Source: an uncultured Candidatus Melainabacteria bacterium (GTDB lineage: Bacteria; Cyanobacteriota; Vampirovibrionia; Gastranaerophilales; Gastranaerophilaceae). Taken from it: 7,035 nucleotides of DNA. Under the pieces are notes generated by a model. The model was given only the letters and a program-made list of their open reading frames with translations, ran no database searches and was not told where the DNA came from. A program made the position numbers and the translations under genes. The first letter of the stretch is position 1. Each line of letters begins with the position of its first letter. The stretch spans positions 1 through 7,035 of the forward strand of contig CAMOQI010000043.1 in NCBI GenBank assembly GCA_946622835.1, read 5' to 3'. This document shows positions 1-6,043 of the stretch, in pieces.

Positions 1-520
1 TGGGAGATGTAAGCATTCCGGCATGAAGCATAATTTTATTTTCCAAATCTTTATCATCAAGCAGTTGTGAACTTATGTAATAATTCGTGCTTGAGAAAGA
101 GGTGCTGGCGTTTGTGTATGCTCCTATTTTATTTACTTCTTCAAAAAAAAGTTTATCGCCTAAATCTTCAGAACCGTTGAATAAGTTATGCTCGATATAG
201 TGGCTTATTCCTCTTAAATGATCAGGTTCATTGAATGAACCTGTATTGACATATGTTTTTACAATAGTTGAACCTTGCTTTGGTACAATTACAACGTTTT
301 GCCCGTTTGCCAGCTTGTAACTTTTGGCAATAAGTCCTTCTTGGAGTTTAATGTCCCCGGTTTCTTTGTAGCTGATTGGTACTCTTACATTATAATCCGC
401 AATTGGGTTGTGTATACCGCTCATTTGTTTTTCTTCAGCATTGTATGGCTGATTTGATGTGAAAATCGGCTGCTTTGGCTGAATATTTAATGTTGCTATA
501 CTACACGGATTTATTTTCAT
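1..520 (-). CDS. M16 family zinc peptidase (insulinase/pitrilysin-like), N-terminal part
   Basis: Read from the ATG at 518-520, the frame stays open to the window edge and gives the first 173 residues, so the gene is cut by the window and not broken. The zinc motif of inverzincins, HxxEH, is present as HYIEH at residues 107-111 (H107, E110 and H111), inside the typical context 'GISHYIEHNLFNGS'. It is preceded by 'KLANGQNVVIVP', the usual first strand of the M16 fold, and followed by 'INKIGAYTNAS'-like sequence (KIGAYTNAS, 131-139). The family cleaves peptides within a two-domain clamshell; the third zinc ligand (Glu) lies outside the window. There is no signal peptide. Instead about 60 polar, probably disordered residues precede the domain, including 'QPIFTSNQ'. 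A weak Shine-Dalgarno TAGGT (528-532) stands 7 nt before the ATG. The gene follows purA by 77 bp on the same strand and may be cotranscribed. Family assignment is secure; substrate unknown. Confidence 0.88.
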   Translation of the reverse strand, partial: MKINPCSIATLNIQPKQPIFTSNQPYNAEEKQMSGIHNPIADYNVRVPISYKETGDIKLQEGLIAKSYKLANGQNVVIVPKQGSTIVKTYVNTGSFNEPDHLRGISHYIEHNLFNGSEDLGDKLFFEEVNKIGAYTNASTSFSSTNYYISSQLLDDKDLENKIMLHAGMLTSP

Positions 521-597
521 GAAAATTACCTACTATATTTTAAAAACGCGTGTAATAGATTAATTGCCTATTAGTTAAGAAATATTACTCTCGTATT
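521..597. other. Short intergenic gap between purA and the M16 peptidase gene
   Basis: These 77 bp contain the weak ribosome binding site of the peptidase gene and an inverted repeat, TAATAG at 553-558 with CTATTA at 568-573 (6-bp stem, 9-nt loop). The repeat is AT-rich and no T-run follows on the minus strand, so it is not a convincing intrinsic terminator. I see no clear promoter. Read-through from purA is therefore plausible but unproven. Confidence 0.4.
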
Positions 598-1887
598 TTA
601 GTAATTTTTGCGAAAAATTGTTTGTTCCCTGTCCGGACCTACAGAAATTATTGAAACAGGTGTTTCTAAAATTTCTTCTAACCTTTCAATGTATTTTTTG
701 CAATTTTGCGGGAGCAGTTCGTATTCTTTGATATCTGAAATACTTTGCATCCAGCCTTTCATACTTTCATATACGGGTTCCAAATACTTGTGTATATATA
801 CATCTTCAGGGTAGGAGGTGTATAATTTTCCGTTTCTTTTATCTTTGTATGCGGTACATATTTTTATTTCTTCAAAGGTATCAAATATGTCTATTTTCGT
901 TAATGCAATAGAAGTTAAGCCGCTTACAAGGCAGGAATATTTCATTATAACAGCGTCAAACCAACCGCAGCGTCTTGCTCTTCCTGTTGTTACACCAAAT
1001 TCTTGCCCTATGCTTTGTATTTTTTGCCCTGTTTCGTTTGTGAGCTCGGTTACAAACGGGCCTTCTCCGACTCTTGTTGTATAAGCTTTTGCAACCCCTA
1101 TAACTTCGTCAATTACTTTCGGACCATAGCCGGATCCGGTACATGCACCGCCGCCGACAGGATTTGAACTTGTTACAAACGGATATGTCCCAAAGTCAAC
1201 ATCAAGCATTACTCCTTGTGCTCCTTCAAAAAGTATTGTTTTACCTTCATTTTTTGCTTTTCTGAGCATATCTTGCCATTCAAAACATACAAAAGGTCGA
1301 AAAATTTCCGCGTAATTTTTACATAATTCTAAAATCTCGTCTTTTGTATATGTTTTTAGACTATATATCTCTTTAAGCTGTTTATTTTTTATTGGTAATA
1401 TAACGTCTAATTTTTCATTAAGAGTTTCTGAGGAATATAAATCTCCGATTTTTAGCCCGATTCTTTGCATTTTATCTGTGTATGTCGGACCGATTCCTTT
1501 TTTTGTAGTTCCGATTTTACCCTTGCCGGCATTGTTTTCGCTGTAGCCGTCAATTTCTGTATGCCACGGCATTGTTATGCTTGCCAAAGGACTAACCTTT
1601 AGTCCGGATAAATCAATATTTTCTTTTTTTAATCCATCGATTTCCTGTTGAAAATATTCAGGTAAAATAACAGTGCCGTTTCCAATAAAGCATGTTTTTC
1701 CTTTGTATAAAATTCCTGAAGGTATAAGATGGAATTTAAATGTTTTGTTGTTTGTAACAACAGTGTGCCCTGCGTTACAGCCTCCTTGATATCTTATTAT
1801 AAAATCTGCCTGTTGTGCTAAAATGTCAGTAATCTTAGCCTTTCCTTCATCTCCCCATTGAGCCCCAACCACTACTCTGTTTGTCAT
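598..1887 (-). CDS. purA: Adenylosuccinate synthetase
   Basis: PurA joins IMP and aspartate using GTP to give adenylosuccinate, the first committed step to AMP, in the cytoplasm. The 429-residue length is normal for the bacterial enzyme. Family landmarks run in order: QWGDEGK at 10-16 with the catalytic base D13, NAGH at 38-41 with the catalytic acid H41, the IMP-binding IGTTKKGIGP at 125-134 continuing into the second signature GIGPTYTDKMQR (131-142), FEGAQGVMLDVDFGTYPFVTSSN at 220-242, the Asp/GTP loop TTGRARR at 300-306, guanine-recognising TKID at 330-333 and the C-terminal SVGPDR at 415-420. One oddity is the first signature, normally QWGDEGKGK, which here reads QWGDEGKAK (A17 for Gly). 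Everything else looks active. The ATG is supported by a good Shine-Dalgarno GAGAGGG (1895-1901). No purine biosynthesis neighbour is in the window; transcription probably starts from the promoter near 1928-1957. Confidence 0.98.
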   Translation of the reverse strand: MTNRVVVGAQWGDEGKAKITDILAQQADFIIRYQGGCNAGHTVVTNNKTFKFHLIPSGILYKGKTCFIGNGTVILPEYFQQEIDGLKKENIDLSGLKVSPLASITMPWHTEIDGYSENNAGKGKIGTTKKGIGPTYTDKMQRIGLKIGDLYSSETLNEKLDVILPIKNKQLKEIYSLKTYTKDEILELCKNYAEIFRPFVCFEWQDMLRKAKNEGKTILFEGAQGVMLDVDFGTYPFVTSSNPVGGGACTGSGYGPKVIDEVIGVAKAYTTRVGEGPFVTELTNETGQKIQSIGQEFGVTTGRARRCGWFDAVIMKYSCLVSGLTSIALTKIDIFDTFEEIKICTAYKDKRNGKLYTSYPEDVYIHKYLEPVYESMKGWMQSISDIKEYELLPQNCKKYIERLEEILETPVSIISVGPDREQTIFRKNY

Positions 1888-1894
1888 AACATAT

Positions 1895-1901
1895 CCCTCT
1901 C
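1895..1901 (-). promoter_or_regulatory. Ribosome binding site of purA
   Basis: On the minus strand GAGAGGG stands 7 nt before the ATG ending at 1887. It is one of the strongest Shine-Dalgarno sequences in the window and fixes the purA start. Confidence 0.75.
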
Positions 1902-1927
1902 AGATTAAATATTGAATTTACTGATTT

Positions 1928-1957
1928 ATATTATCATAAACAGAATGTAAATAAAAA
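1928..1957 (-). promoter_or_regulatory. Putative sigma-70 promoter of purA
   Basis: On the minus strand TGATAATAT (1928-1936) forms an extended -10 element (TG, one base, TAATAT). The -35 region, TTTTTA at 1952-1957 with an 18-nt spacer, is a poor match, which an extended -10 can tolerate. The predicted start lies near 1920 and gives a short leader of about 30-35 nt with no evident structure. The surrounding sequence is very AT-rich, so a chance match is possible. Confidence 0.45.
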
Positions 1958-2079
1958 GACATCTAAAACCCTTGGTATAAGTGAATATTGTAGATAGTAC
2001 ACCTTAAAATTTCTTTAATAGTGTAAATTTGCCATTATTTAGTTTTGTAAAATTATTGCTAATAAAGGCTTGTTAAGGA
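1937..2079. other. AT-rich divergent intergenic stretch between purA and glycosidase promoters
   Basis: The gene-free region between purA and the divergent gene is about 330 bp in all. Its middle part has no credible ORF. The only symmetry I see is a weak inverted repeat, TACAC at 1998-2002 with GTGTA at 2021-2025 separated by 18 nt. It could be an operator half-site pair but is short enough to be chance. Confidence 0.3.
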
Positions 2080-2108
2080 TTGAGAATCATGTTAAAATAT
2101 GCTACAAT
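2080..2108 (+). promoter_or_regulatory. Sigma-70 promoter of the phosphodiester glycosidase gene
   Basis: TTGAGA (2080-2085) and TACAAT (2103-2108) are separated by exactly 17 nt. TG at 2100-2101 sits one base before the -10 hexamer, giving an extended -10. This is the best promoter match in the window. The transcription start should fall near 2115, leaving an untranslated leader of roughly 105 nt before the ATG at 2220. Confidence 0.7.
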
Positions 2109-2114
2109 AATAGT

Positions 2115-2219
2115 AGGAATACCCTATCTGCCCAAATAGGCTTCTGATGAGTGTTATTCCCCACCCCACTCTTAAAACAAAAAGGTATCCGAGTTACTTT
2201 AACCTTTTGGTGTTTTGCT
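2115..2219 (+). ncRNA. Structured 5' leader, candidate cis-regulatory RNA (unclassified)
   Basis: The leader can close into a three-way junction. P1 pairs GGA(a)TACC at 2116-2123 with GGTATCC at 2184-2190 (seven pairs, one bulged A). P2 pairs CTAT at 2124-2127 with ATAG at 2136-2139. P3 pairs GAGTG at 2149-2153 with CACTC at 2167-2171. A competing hairpin pairs AAAAGGT (2180-2186) with ACCTTTT (2202-2208) across a 15-nt loop. It shares bases 2184-2186 with P1, so the two folds exclude each other. The competing hairpin ends directly against the presumed ribosome binding site GGTG at 2209-2212. This is the layout expected of a translational switch. I do not recognise it as a known riboswitch class, and pairing in an AT-rich leader can arise by chance. 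Confidence 0.35.
2209..2212 (+). promoter_or_regulatory. Weak ribosome binding site of the glycosidase gene
   Basis: GGTG lies 7 nt before the ATG at 2220 and complements four bases of the usual anti-Shine-Dalgarno. It is the only reasonable site at the right distance and supports the ATG over the earlier in-frame GTG at 2151. It abuts the 3' arm of the competing leader hairpin (2202-2208). Confidence 0.4.
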
Positions 2220-3473
2220 ATGGATACACTTCTTTCAAAAAAACAATTTAACTTAAACAAAACAAGCGAAACTTTTATAATATTATCGCTTTTTATGATT
2301 TTTTTGTTTTCTGTTTTGTCTATGCAATCGATTATGGCAAGTGATTTGATTGCAAATAATTCATCTTCTATTCCGACCCTTTTTGAAATTAAAAATAATT
2401 TAGCGAAAGAGATTAATCCTGAATTTAGAAAGGATAAATTTGATAGCAGGATTAGTGCAAAGTATAAAGGATTGTCGGTTTATACTGTGGCTGATGGTAT
2501 TAAACATATTAAAATGACCAAGTATTATGTGGGTAAACCTGTAAGAATAAATATTGTTGAAATGAATAAGCAAGTTGCATTTGATTATGATGTCAAGCCT
2601 GCTATTGCTTCATCAACGCTTCCGAATAAAAGAACTTTAAGGACTATCGCGCAAAGAACTAATTCTGTTGTTGCAATAAACGGCGGATTTTTTAAACCTC
2701 AGACCGGTGTGCCGTTAGGGACTTTGGTTATTGATGGGAAAATGTATACCGGTCCTATTTATGACAGGGTGGCATTAGGAATATTTGAAGACGGTTATGA
2801 TGTTGGCAGAGTAAAATTAGAAGCACGTATTACCGGCAATGGGCATACCATCAAAATTGATAATATAAATCAGCCAAGAATGTTATCCTCATATATTTTG
2901 GCGTACACTCGGGATTGGGGGAGCTATGCACCTGTTTCACCGCAATACGGTGTCCAGCTGCAAATTGTTGGAGATAAAATTGTGAAAGCTTCCGCCAATC
3001 CTCTTCCTATACCTGAAAATGGGATGGTATTAGTCGGTCCAAAAGAAAAATTGGGTAAACTTTTCGGGGCAGATAATGTTGAAATTCATGTTAACACTAA
3101 TCCCCGATGGGAGAATGTTAAACATATAATAAGCGGAGGCCCGTATTTGGTTAAAGAGGGTGAAGTTTTTGTTGACGCATCAGCACAACATCTTAATTCT
3201 ATTGGGGGGCGCAATCCTCGAACGGCAATTGGTTACACGAAAGATAATGATTTAATTATGGTGGCGGTTGACGGACGTGAGGGAAGCTCTGTTGGAATGA
3301 CTTTATCCGAGTTGGGCTATCTTATGAAAAGTTTGGGCTGCGTGAATGCGATAAATTTAGACGGTGGAGGTTCCACTGTGATGTACGTCAACGGACAAAT
3401 CGTAAATCGCCCTGCGCAGCCCGGCGGAATTGCCTTATCTAATGCTATAGTTATTTCAAAAAGAGATTTATAA
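2220..3473 (+). CDS. Exported phosphodiester glycosidase family (NAGPA domain) protein
   Basis: The 417-residue product begins with a basic, polar N-region, then a hydrophobic stretch at about 19-40 (FIILSLFMIFLF...) ending SIMA|S, which looks like a signal peptide. The C-terminal two thirds match the NAGPA/phosphodiester glycosidase fold (Pfam PF09992, formerly DUF2233). Landmarks are NGGFF at 154-158, SGGPYLV at 305-311, NPRTAIG at 332-338, VDGR at 350-353, GMTLSEL at 359-365, NLDGGGST at 379-386 and SNAI at 407-410. The named mammalian member removes GlcNAc from a phosphodiester on lysosomal enzymes; bacterial members are presumed to act on envelope or secreted glycans, with the substrate here unknown. 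An in-frame GTG at 2151 would add 23 residues ahead of the signal peptide and lies inside the structured leader, so the ATG is preferred. The gene is alone on its strand and its stop overlaps that of the convergent matrixin gene by 6 bp. Confidence 0.87.
   Translation: MDTLLSKKQFNLNKTSETFIILSLFMIFLFSVLSMQSIMASDLIANNSSSIPTLFEIKNNLAKEINPEFRKDKFDSRISAKYKGLSVYTVADGIKHIKMTKYYVGKPVRINIVEMNKQVAFDYDVKPAIASSTLPNKRTLRTIAQRTNSVVAINGGFFKPQTGVPLGTLVIDGKMYTGPIYDRVALGIFEDGYDVGRVKLEARITGNGHTIKIDNINQPRMLSSYILAYTRDWGSYAPVSPQYGVQLQIVGDKIVKASANPLPIPENGMVLVGPKEKLGKLFGADNVEIHVNTNPRWENVKHIISGGPYLVKEGEVFVDASAQHLNSIGGRNPRTAIGYTKDNDLIMVAVDGREGSSVGMTLSELGYLMKSLGCVNAINLDGGGSTVMYVNGQIVNRPAQPGGIALSNAIVISKRDL
3468..3473. 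other. Convergent overlap of two stop codons
   Basis: The plus-strand TAA at 3471-3473 and the minus-strand TAA at 3468-3470 sit back to back within TTTATAAA. The two genes share 6 bp and leave no intergenic space. No GC-rich hairpin with a T-run is visible on either strand nearby. Confidence 0.85.
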
Positions 3474-4745
3474 ATTATTGATATCGGTTATAAGTTCTTG
3501 GATTGAAGCATCGTTTTTTATACTTTGAGCTTGTTTTGCGTATTGCAAAGCCTTATTTTTCTCTTGTTTGTTATAGTACAAAATGGCTTTATTGTATGCT
3601 ATTAAATAATTTTCATCGTTATTTTTTGAATATTTCTCGGCCAATTGCATATAATGAAGCGCAGATTCGAAATTGCCCATATCCGCGTACGCTCCTCCTA
3701 GGTTTATGTAGCCTGTAGCGATATTAGGGTAATCTTTTATATACTGTTTTAGTTCTGTAATTTTTTTATCCATAAGTTCTTGGCTGCTTCCGATAACAAG
3801 CGGGGGATAATACATGGATTCTTTATTGAAATCGTTTGAGTTCGTAATTGTTGGCATTGTTCGGTATAAAAGAACAAGAGTATTTAAATCTCTTTTGGAA
3901 AGTCTTAAATCCCCAAATATACTTCTTTTGTGCGCATTTGAATCTTTCGTGGCAAACATTATGTCGGATGGATTTTGGCTGTGACCCATTATTCCGAGTG
4001 TATGACCTGTTTCATGCAAGGTGGTTGAATATATTTCTTGAGGTTTTAGGGCTTTACCAAGTGGGTTTGTTTTATAAAACGAGAGTGTCATACTTTTTAA
4101 ATTGTTATTGCTGATTTGGGGTTCTGTATATGCAATAACGTATTTGCAGTCGGTTGTTGTGCAGTTGTTTTTTCCTATATCTTTAAATTTAATAATTATC
4201 TGAGCTTGATTTTCGTTTTTTACAATGTTAAAGCGAACAAATGTTGTGCGTGTTGCCCATTGATTCATTGCAGAAATTATATTTGAGCGGTAATATGACG
4301 GAATATCAGAGCAATCTTGTATGTATACATTTAGTGGAAAACTTTTTATGTTCCAGCGTATTATATCTGAGCCGGAGACCGCGTTTTGAATGTAATTATC
4401 GCTAATCCCTCTTAATAATGCATTTTTTGTTTGTTGTACTCTGGTATTAGCTATTTTTTTTGCATTGTCATTTATTTGAGATTTTGACATTTCGTATAAT
4501 TTTTTTTGTACGGAATAGGTTGGCTTTGACTTTGCCAATGCTTCGACGTAATCTTGCCTTTTTATAGTATCATTTGCATTTGCAAAAAATGATCTTTCAA
4601 AGTAGGTGAGTGATTTTTCGTATTGGCCGTTTTTGTATAGATTTAAAGCTTTTTTGTAATTATACATTGATGCGAAAGGTGATTTAAATATCAATGCAAA
4701 AAGTGTTATTGCCAAAAATATGTATAATTTTACATTATGTCGCAT
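3468..4745 (-). CDS. Exported TPR-matrixin (metzincin) metalloprotease
   Basis: The 425-residue protein has a short basic start and a hydrophobic segment at 8-20 followed by SPFA|S near 25, a signal peptide or membrane anchor. A TPR-like helical repeat follows at about 28-60. The catalytic part spans roughly 130-297: HETGHTLGIMGH at 243-254 is the metzincin zinc motif HExxHxxGxxH (H244, E245, H248, H254), and SDIMF around M263 is the Met-turn, as in matrixins (peptidase M10-like). Two further TPR-like repeats lie at about 341-376 and 380-412. No matrix-metalloprotease cysteine switch is visible, although C145, C195 and C200 could form a disulfide outside the cytoplasm. The ATG at 4743-4745 overlaps the scpB stop by 11 nt and has AAGAG (4754-4758) 8 nt upstream; a TTG at 4763 lacks such a site. 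It is the last gene of the condensin operon. Substrate unknown. Confidence 0.85.
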   Translation of the reverse strand: MRHNVKLYIFLAITLFALIFKSPFASMYNYKKALNLYKNGQYEKSLTYFERSFFANANDTIKRQDYVEALAKSKPTYSVQKKLYEMSKSQINDNAKKIANTRVQQTKNALLRGISDNYIQNAVSGSDIIRWNIKSFPLNVYIQDCSDIPSYYRSNIISAMNQWATRTTFVRFNIVKNENQAQIIIKFKDIGKNNCTTTDCKYVIAYTEPQISNNNLKSMTLSFYKTNPLGKALKPQEIYSTTLHETGHTLGIMGHSQNPSDIMFATKDSNAHKRSIFGDLRLSKRDLNTLVLLYRTMPTITNSNDFNKESMYYPPLVIGSSQELMDKKITELKQYIKDYPNIATGYINLGGAYADMGNFESALHYMQLAEKYSKNNDENYLIAYNKAILYYNKQEKNKALQYAKQAQSIKNDASIQELITDINNL

Positions 4746-5238
4746 CAGCCAAGCTCTTTTCAAGTTGTTGAGCCAGTGCTCGAGTGTCTCCCTTTAATTT
4801 AAAATATTCCGCAAATTTTGGGGTTGTTTTTATATTTATACTGCGGCCGTTTTTGTCTTTGTGTTTTGAAACCAATCCTTTTTCAACCAGTTCTGCGACA
4901 TGTTCGTAAGCACCTGAGCGCAGTTTTACCAACTCGGTTTGTCTGATTGGTCCTTTAAGGGCTATTACAAGTAGGGTTCTCAATGTGGCGGCAGATAAAT
5001 CTACCGGACAAATTTTTTCGACTATATCGCTGTAATCCTCTTTAACTTGCAGGATATATCCGTTTTCATCATCAACTTCCAGCGCCCCGTCACGCGAAGC
5101 ATAGTCCATAATTAACTCTAATATTGCTTCTTCGATCTCTTCAGGTTCTCGATCTAAGTATGCGGCGATTTCTTCCAAGCTGAGAGCTTTTGCCGTAACA
5201 AATAAGACCGCTTCAATTCTGGATTTTAATTGCTGCAT
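4735..5238 (-). CDS. scpB: Segregation and condensation protein B
   Basis: ScpB is the dimeric winged-helix (kite) subunit of the Smc-ScpAB condensin, which loads on DNA and extrudes loops to compact and segregate the nucleoid. The 167 residues fit the family and hold two winged-helix units: about 5-75 (IEAVLFVTAKALSLEEIAAYL) and 80-150 (LSAATLRTLLVIALKGPIRQ... then GLVSK and the TTPKFAEYF ending). The segments DYASRDGALEV (45-55) and SGAYEHVAELVEKGLV (108-123) match my memory of cyanobacterial ScpB more closely than Firmicutes ScpB. The gene starts 1 nt after the scpA stop, behind a strong Shine-Dalgarno, and its stop overlaps the start of the downstream matrixin gene by 11 nt. Confidence 0.93.
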   Translation of the reverse strand: MQQLKSRIEAVLFVTAKALSLEEIAAYLDREPEEIEEAILELIMDYASRDGALEVDDENGYILQVKEDYSDIVEKICPVDLSAATLRTLLVIALKGPIRQTELVKLRSGAYEHVAELVEKGLVSKHKDKNGRSINIKTTPKFAEYFKLKGDTRALAQQLEKSLADAT

Positions 5239-5239
5239 C

Positions 5240-6043
5240 TTATCTCCTGCCCTTTACTACATATAAATCAGAATAAAATTCTTTTTGTTCAAGTTCATAA
5301 TCTGTATCTCTGCTCAAAAATAACAATGCTAAATAAGCACTGATTTTGTCTAATCCGAGTACAATAAGTTCATTCAGTTCAATTTTATCTTGATGTTCAA
5401 AAATTTGACCTAAATTATCCTTAAGCTTTAGCACGGATTCTTCGATATATTCTTCGTGCGCCATTGAAACAATTTCGTCAGGTGTGAGTTTTGAATAGTT
5501 ACGAACATTACGTTTTGCACGTTCGTAGGTGCTTTTTAACGATGCTCTTTTTTCAAGTTTTTCGTAAAACTCTAATTGTTTAATTAAATCTTTTAATGTC
5601 ACAACGCGGTTTCTGTTTAAGCGTACACTTGTTCTGCGCTGTAGAGCTTCATCAAAACTGACAACATTACTGGTTGGTATAAAGTCCTTATTTTCATCCG
5701 CATATTCAACAATAAATCCGTCTTCGTCATATATAATATCTTGTTCGGGGTCATCTTTGAAGTCTTCTATTGATAATCCTGATAATACATTTGATTGAAG
5801 TCTGCAAAGAATTGAGGCAAAAAGCAGGGTTCTGCTTGCTACTCTTAAATTTAGGGATTTTAGCTCAATCATTCGTTGCAGATATTTCTCGGTAACATCA
5901 ATAATATCAATGTTCCAAGGGTCAATTTTTCCTTGTTTTGCCATATCTACCAGAATTCCAATGCCGTCGTTGGCATCAAATTCCCCGCGGGTTCCGTATA
6001 TTGAGGATTCTAAATCTTGTATATTTATTTGATTATTGTTCAT
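5240..6043 (-). CDS. scpA: Segregation and condensation protein A (kleisin)
   Basis: ScpA is the kleisin that bridges the head of one Smc subunit and the neck of the other and carries the ScpB dimer. The 267-residue protein shows the N-terminal Smc-neck-binding helices at about 26-90 (GIGILVDMAKQGKIDPWNIDIIDVTEKYL, then ASRTLLFASILCRLQSNVL). A variable linker follows, and then the C-terminal winged helix at about 220-265 (ISAYLALLFLSRDTDYELEQKEFYSDLYV) that binds the Smc head. The usual FEGPLDLLL start is replaced by FDANDGIGILVDMA, a form I associate with cyanobacteria. The linker holds a strongly acidic segment at about 95-121. The ATG overlaps the smc stop by 11 nt, with AAGAG (6050-6054) upstream. 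The scpB start follows after 1 nt, so the three condensin subunits are probably made together. Confidence 0.92.
   Translation of the reverse strand: MNNNQINIQDLESSIYGTRGEFDANDGIGILVDMAKQGKIDPWNIDIIDVTEKYLQRMIELKSLNLRVASRTLLFASILCRLQSNVLSGLSIEDFKDDPEQDIIYDEDGFIVEYADENKDFIPTSNVVSFDEALQRRTSVRLNRNRVVTLKDLIKQLEFYEKLEKRASLKSTYERAKRNVRNYSKLTPDEIVSMAHEEYIEESVLKLKDNLGQIFEHQDKIELNELIVLGLDKISAYLALLFLSRDTDYELEQKEFYSDLYVVKGRR
5244..5248 (-). promoter_or_regulatory. Ribosome binding site of scpB, inside the end of scpA
   Basis: AGGAG on the minus strand lies 5 nt before the scpB ATG and within the last codons of scpA. It is the strongest site in the condensin operon and fits high, coupled production of ScpB, which acts as a dimer per ScpA. 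Confidence 0.7.

Noticed and set aside
275..457. 60-residue plus-strand frame
   Set aside because: It lies wholly antisense to the M16 peptidase, which has a recognised zinc motif, and has no family features.
553..573. Inverted repeat TAATAG/CTATTA as a purA terminator
   Set aside because: The stem is short, AT-only apart from one pair, and lacks a following T-run in the direction of purA transcription.
608..1084. Two plus-strand frames of 68 and 88 residues
   Set aside because: They are antisense shadows of purA, whose frame is unambiguous.
2144..2178. CTGATGAG resembling the conserved core of a hammerhead ribozyme
   Set aside because: No GAAA follows the would-be stem II, and the GAGTG/CACTC pairing would use up core bases, so the catalytic core cannot form.
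2110..2190. Fluoride (crcB) riboswitch, suggested by CTGATGA near the end of a short leader
   Set aside because: The GGNGATGG start and the CTCCTAC-type ending of that class are absent, and the downstream gene is not a fluoride transporter.
2151..2219. In-frame GTG start extending the glycosidase by 23 residues
   Set aside because: It would put MLFPTPLLK... before a well-formed signal peptide, lies inside the structured leader and has only a weak, distant TAGG upstream.
3503..4114. Two plus-strand frames of 71 and 88 residues
   Set aside because: They are antisense to the matrixin gene and show no recognisable domain or ribosome binding site.
4746..4763. TTG start extending the matrixin by six residues
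   Set aside because: No Shine-Dalgarno precedes the TTG, whereas the ATG ending at 4745 has AAGAG at a usable distance and the same overlap size as smc/scpA.
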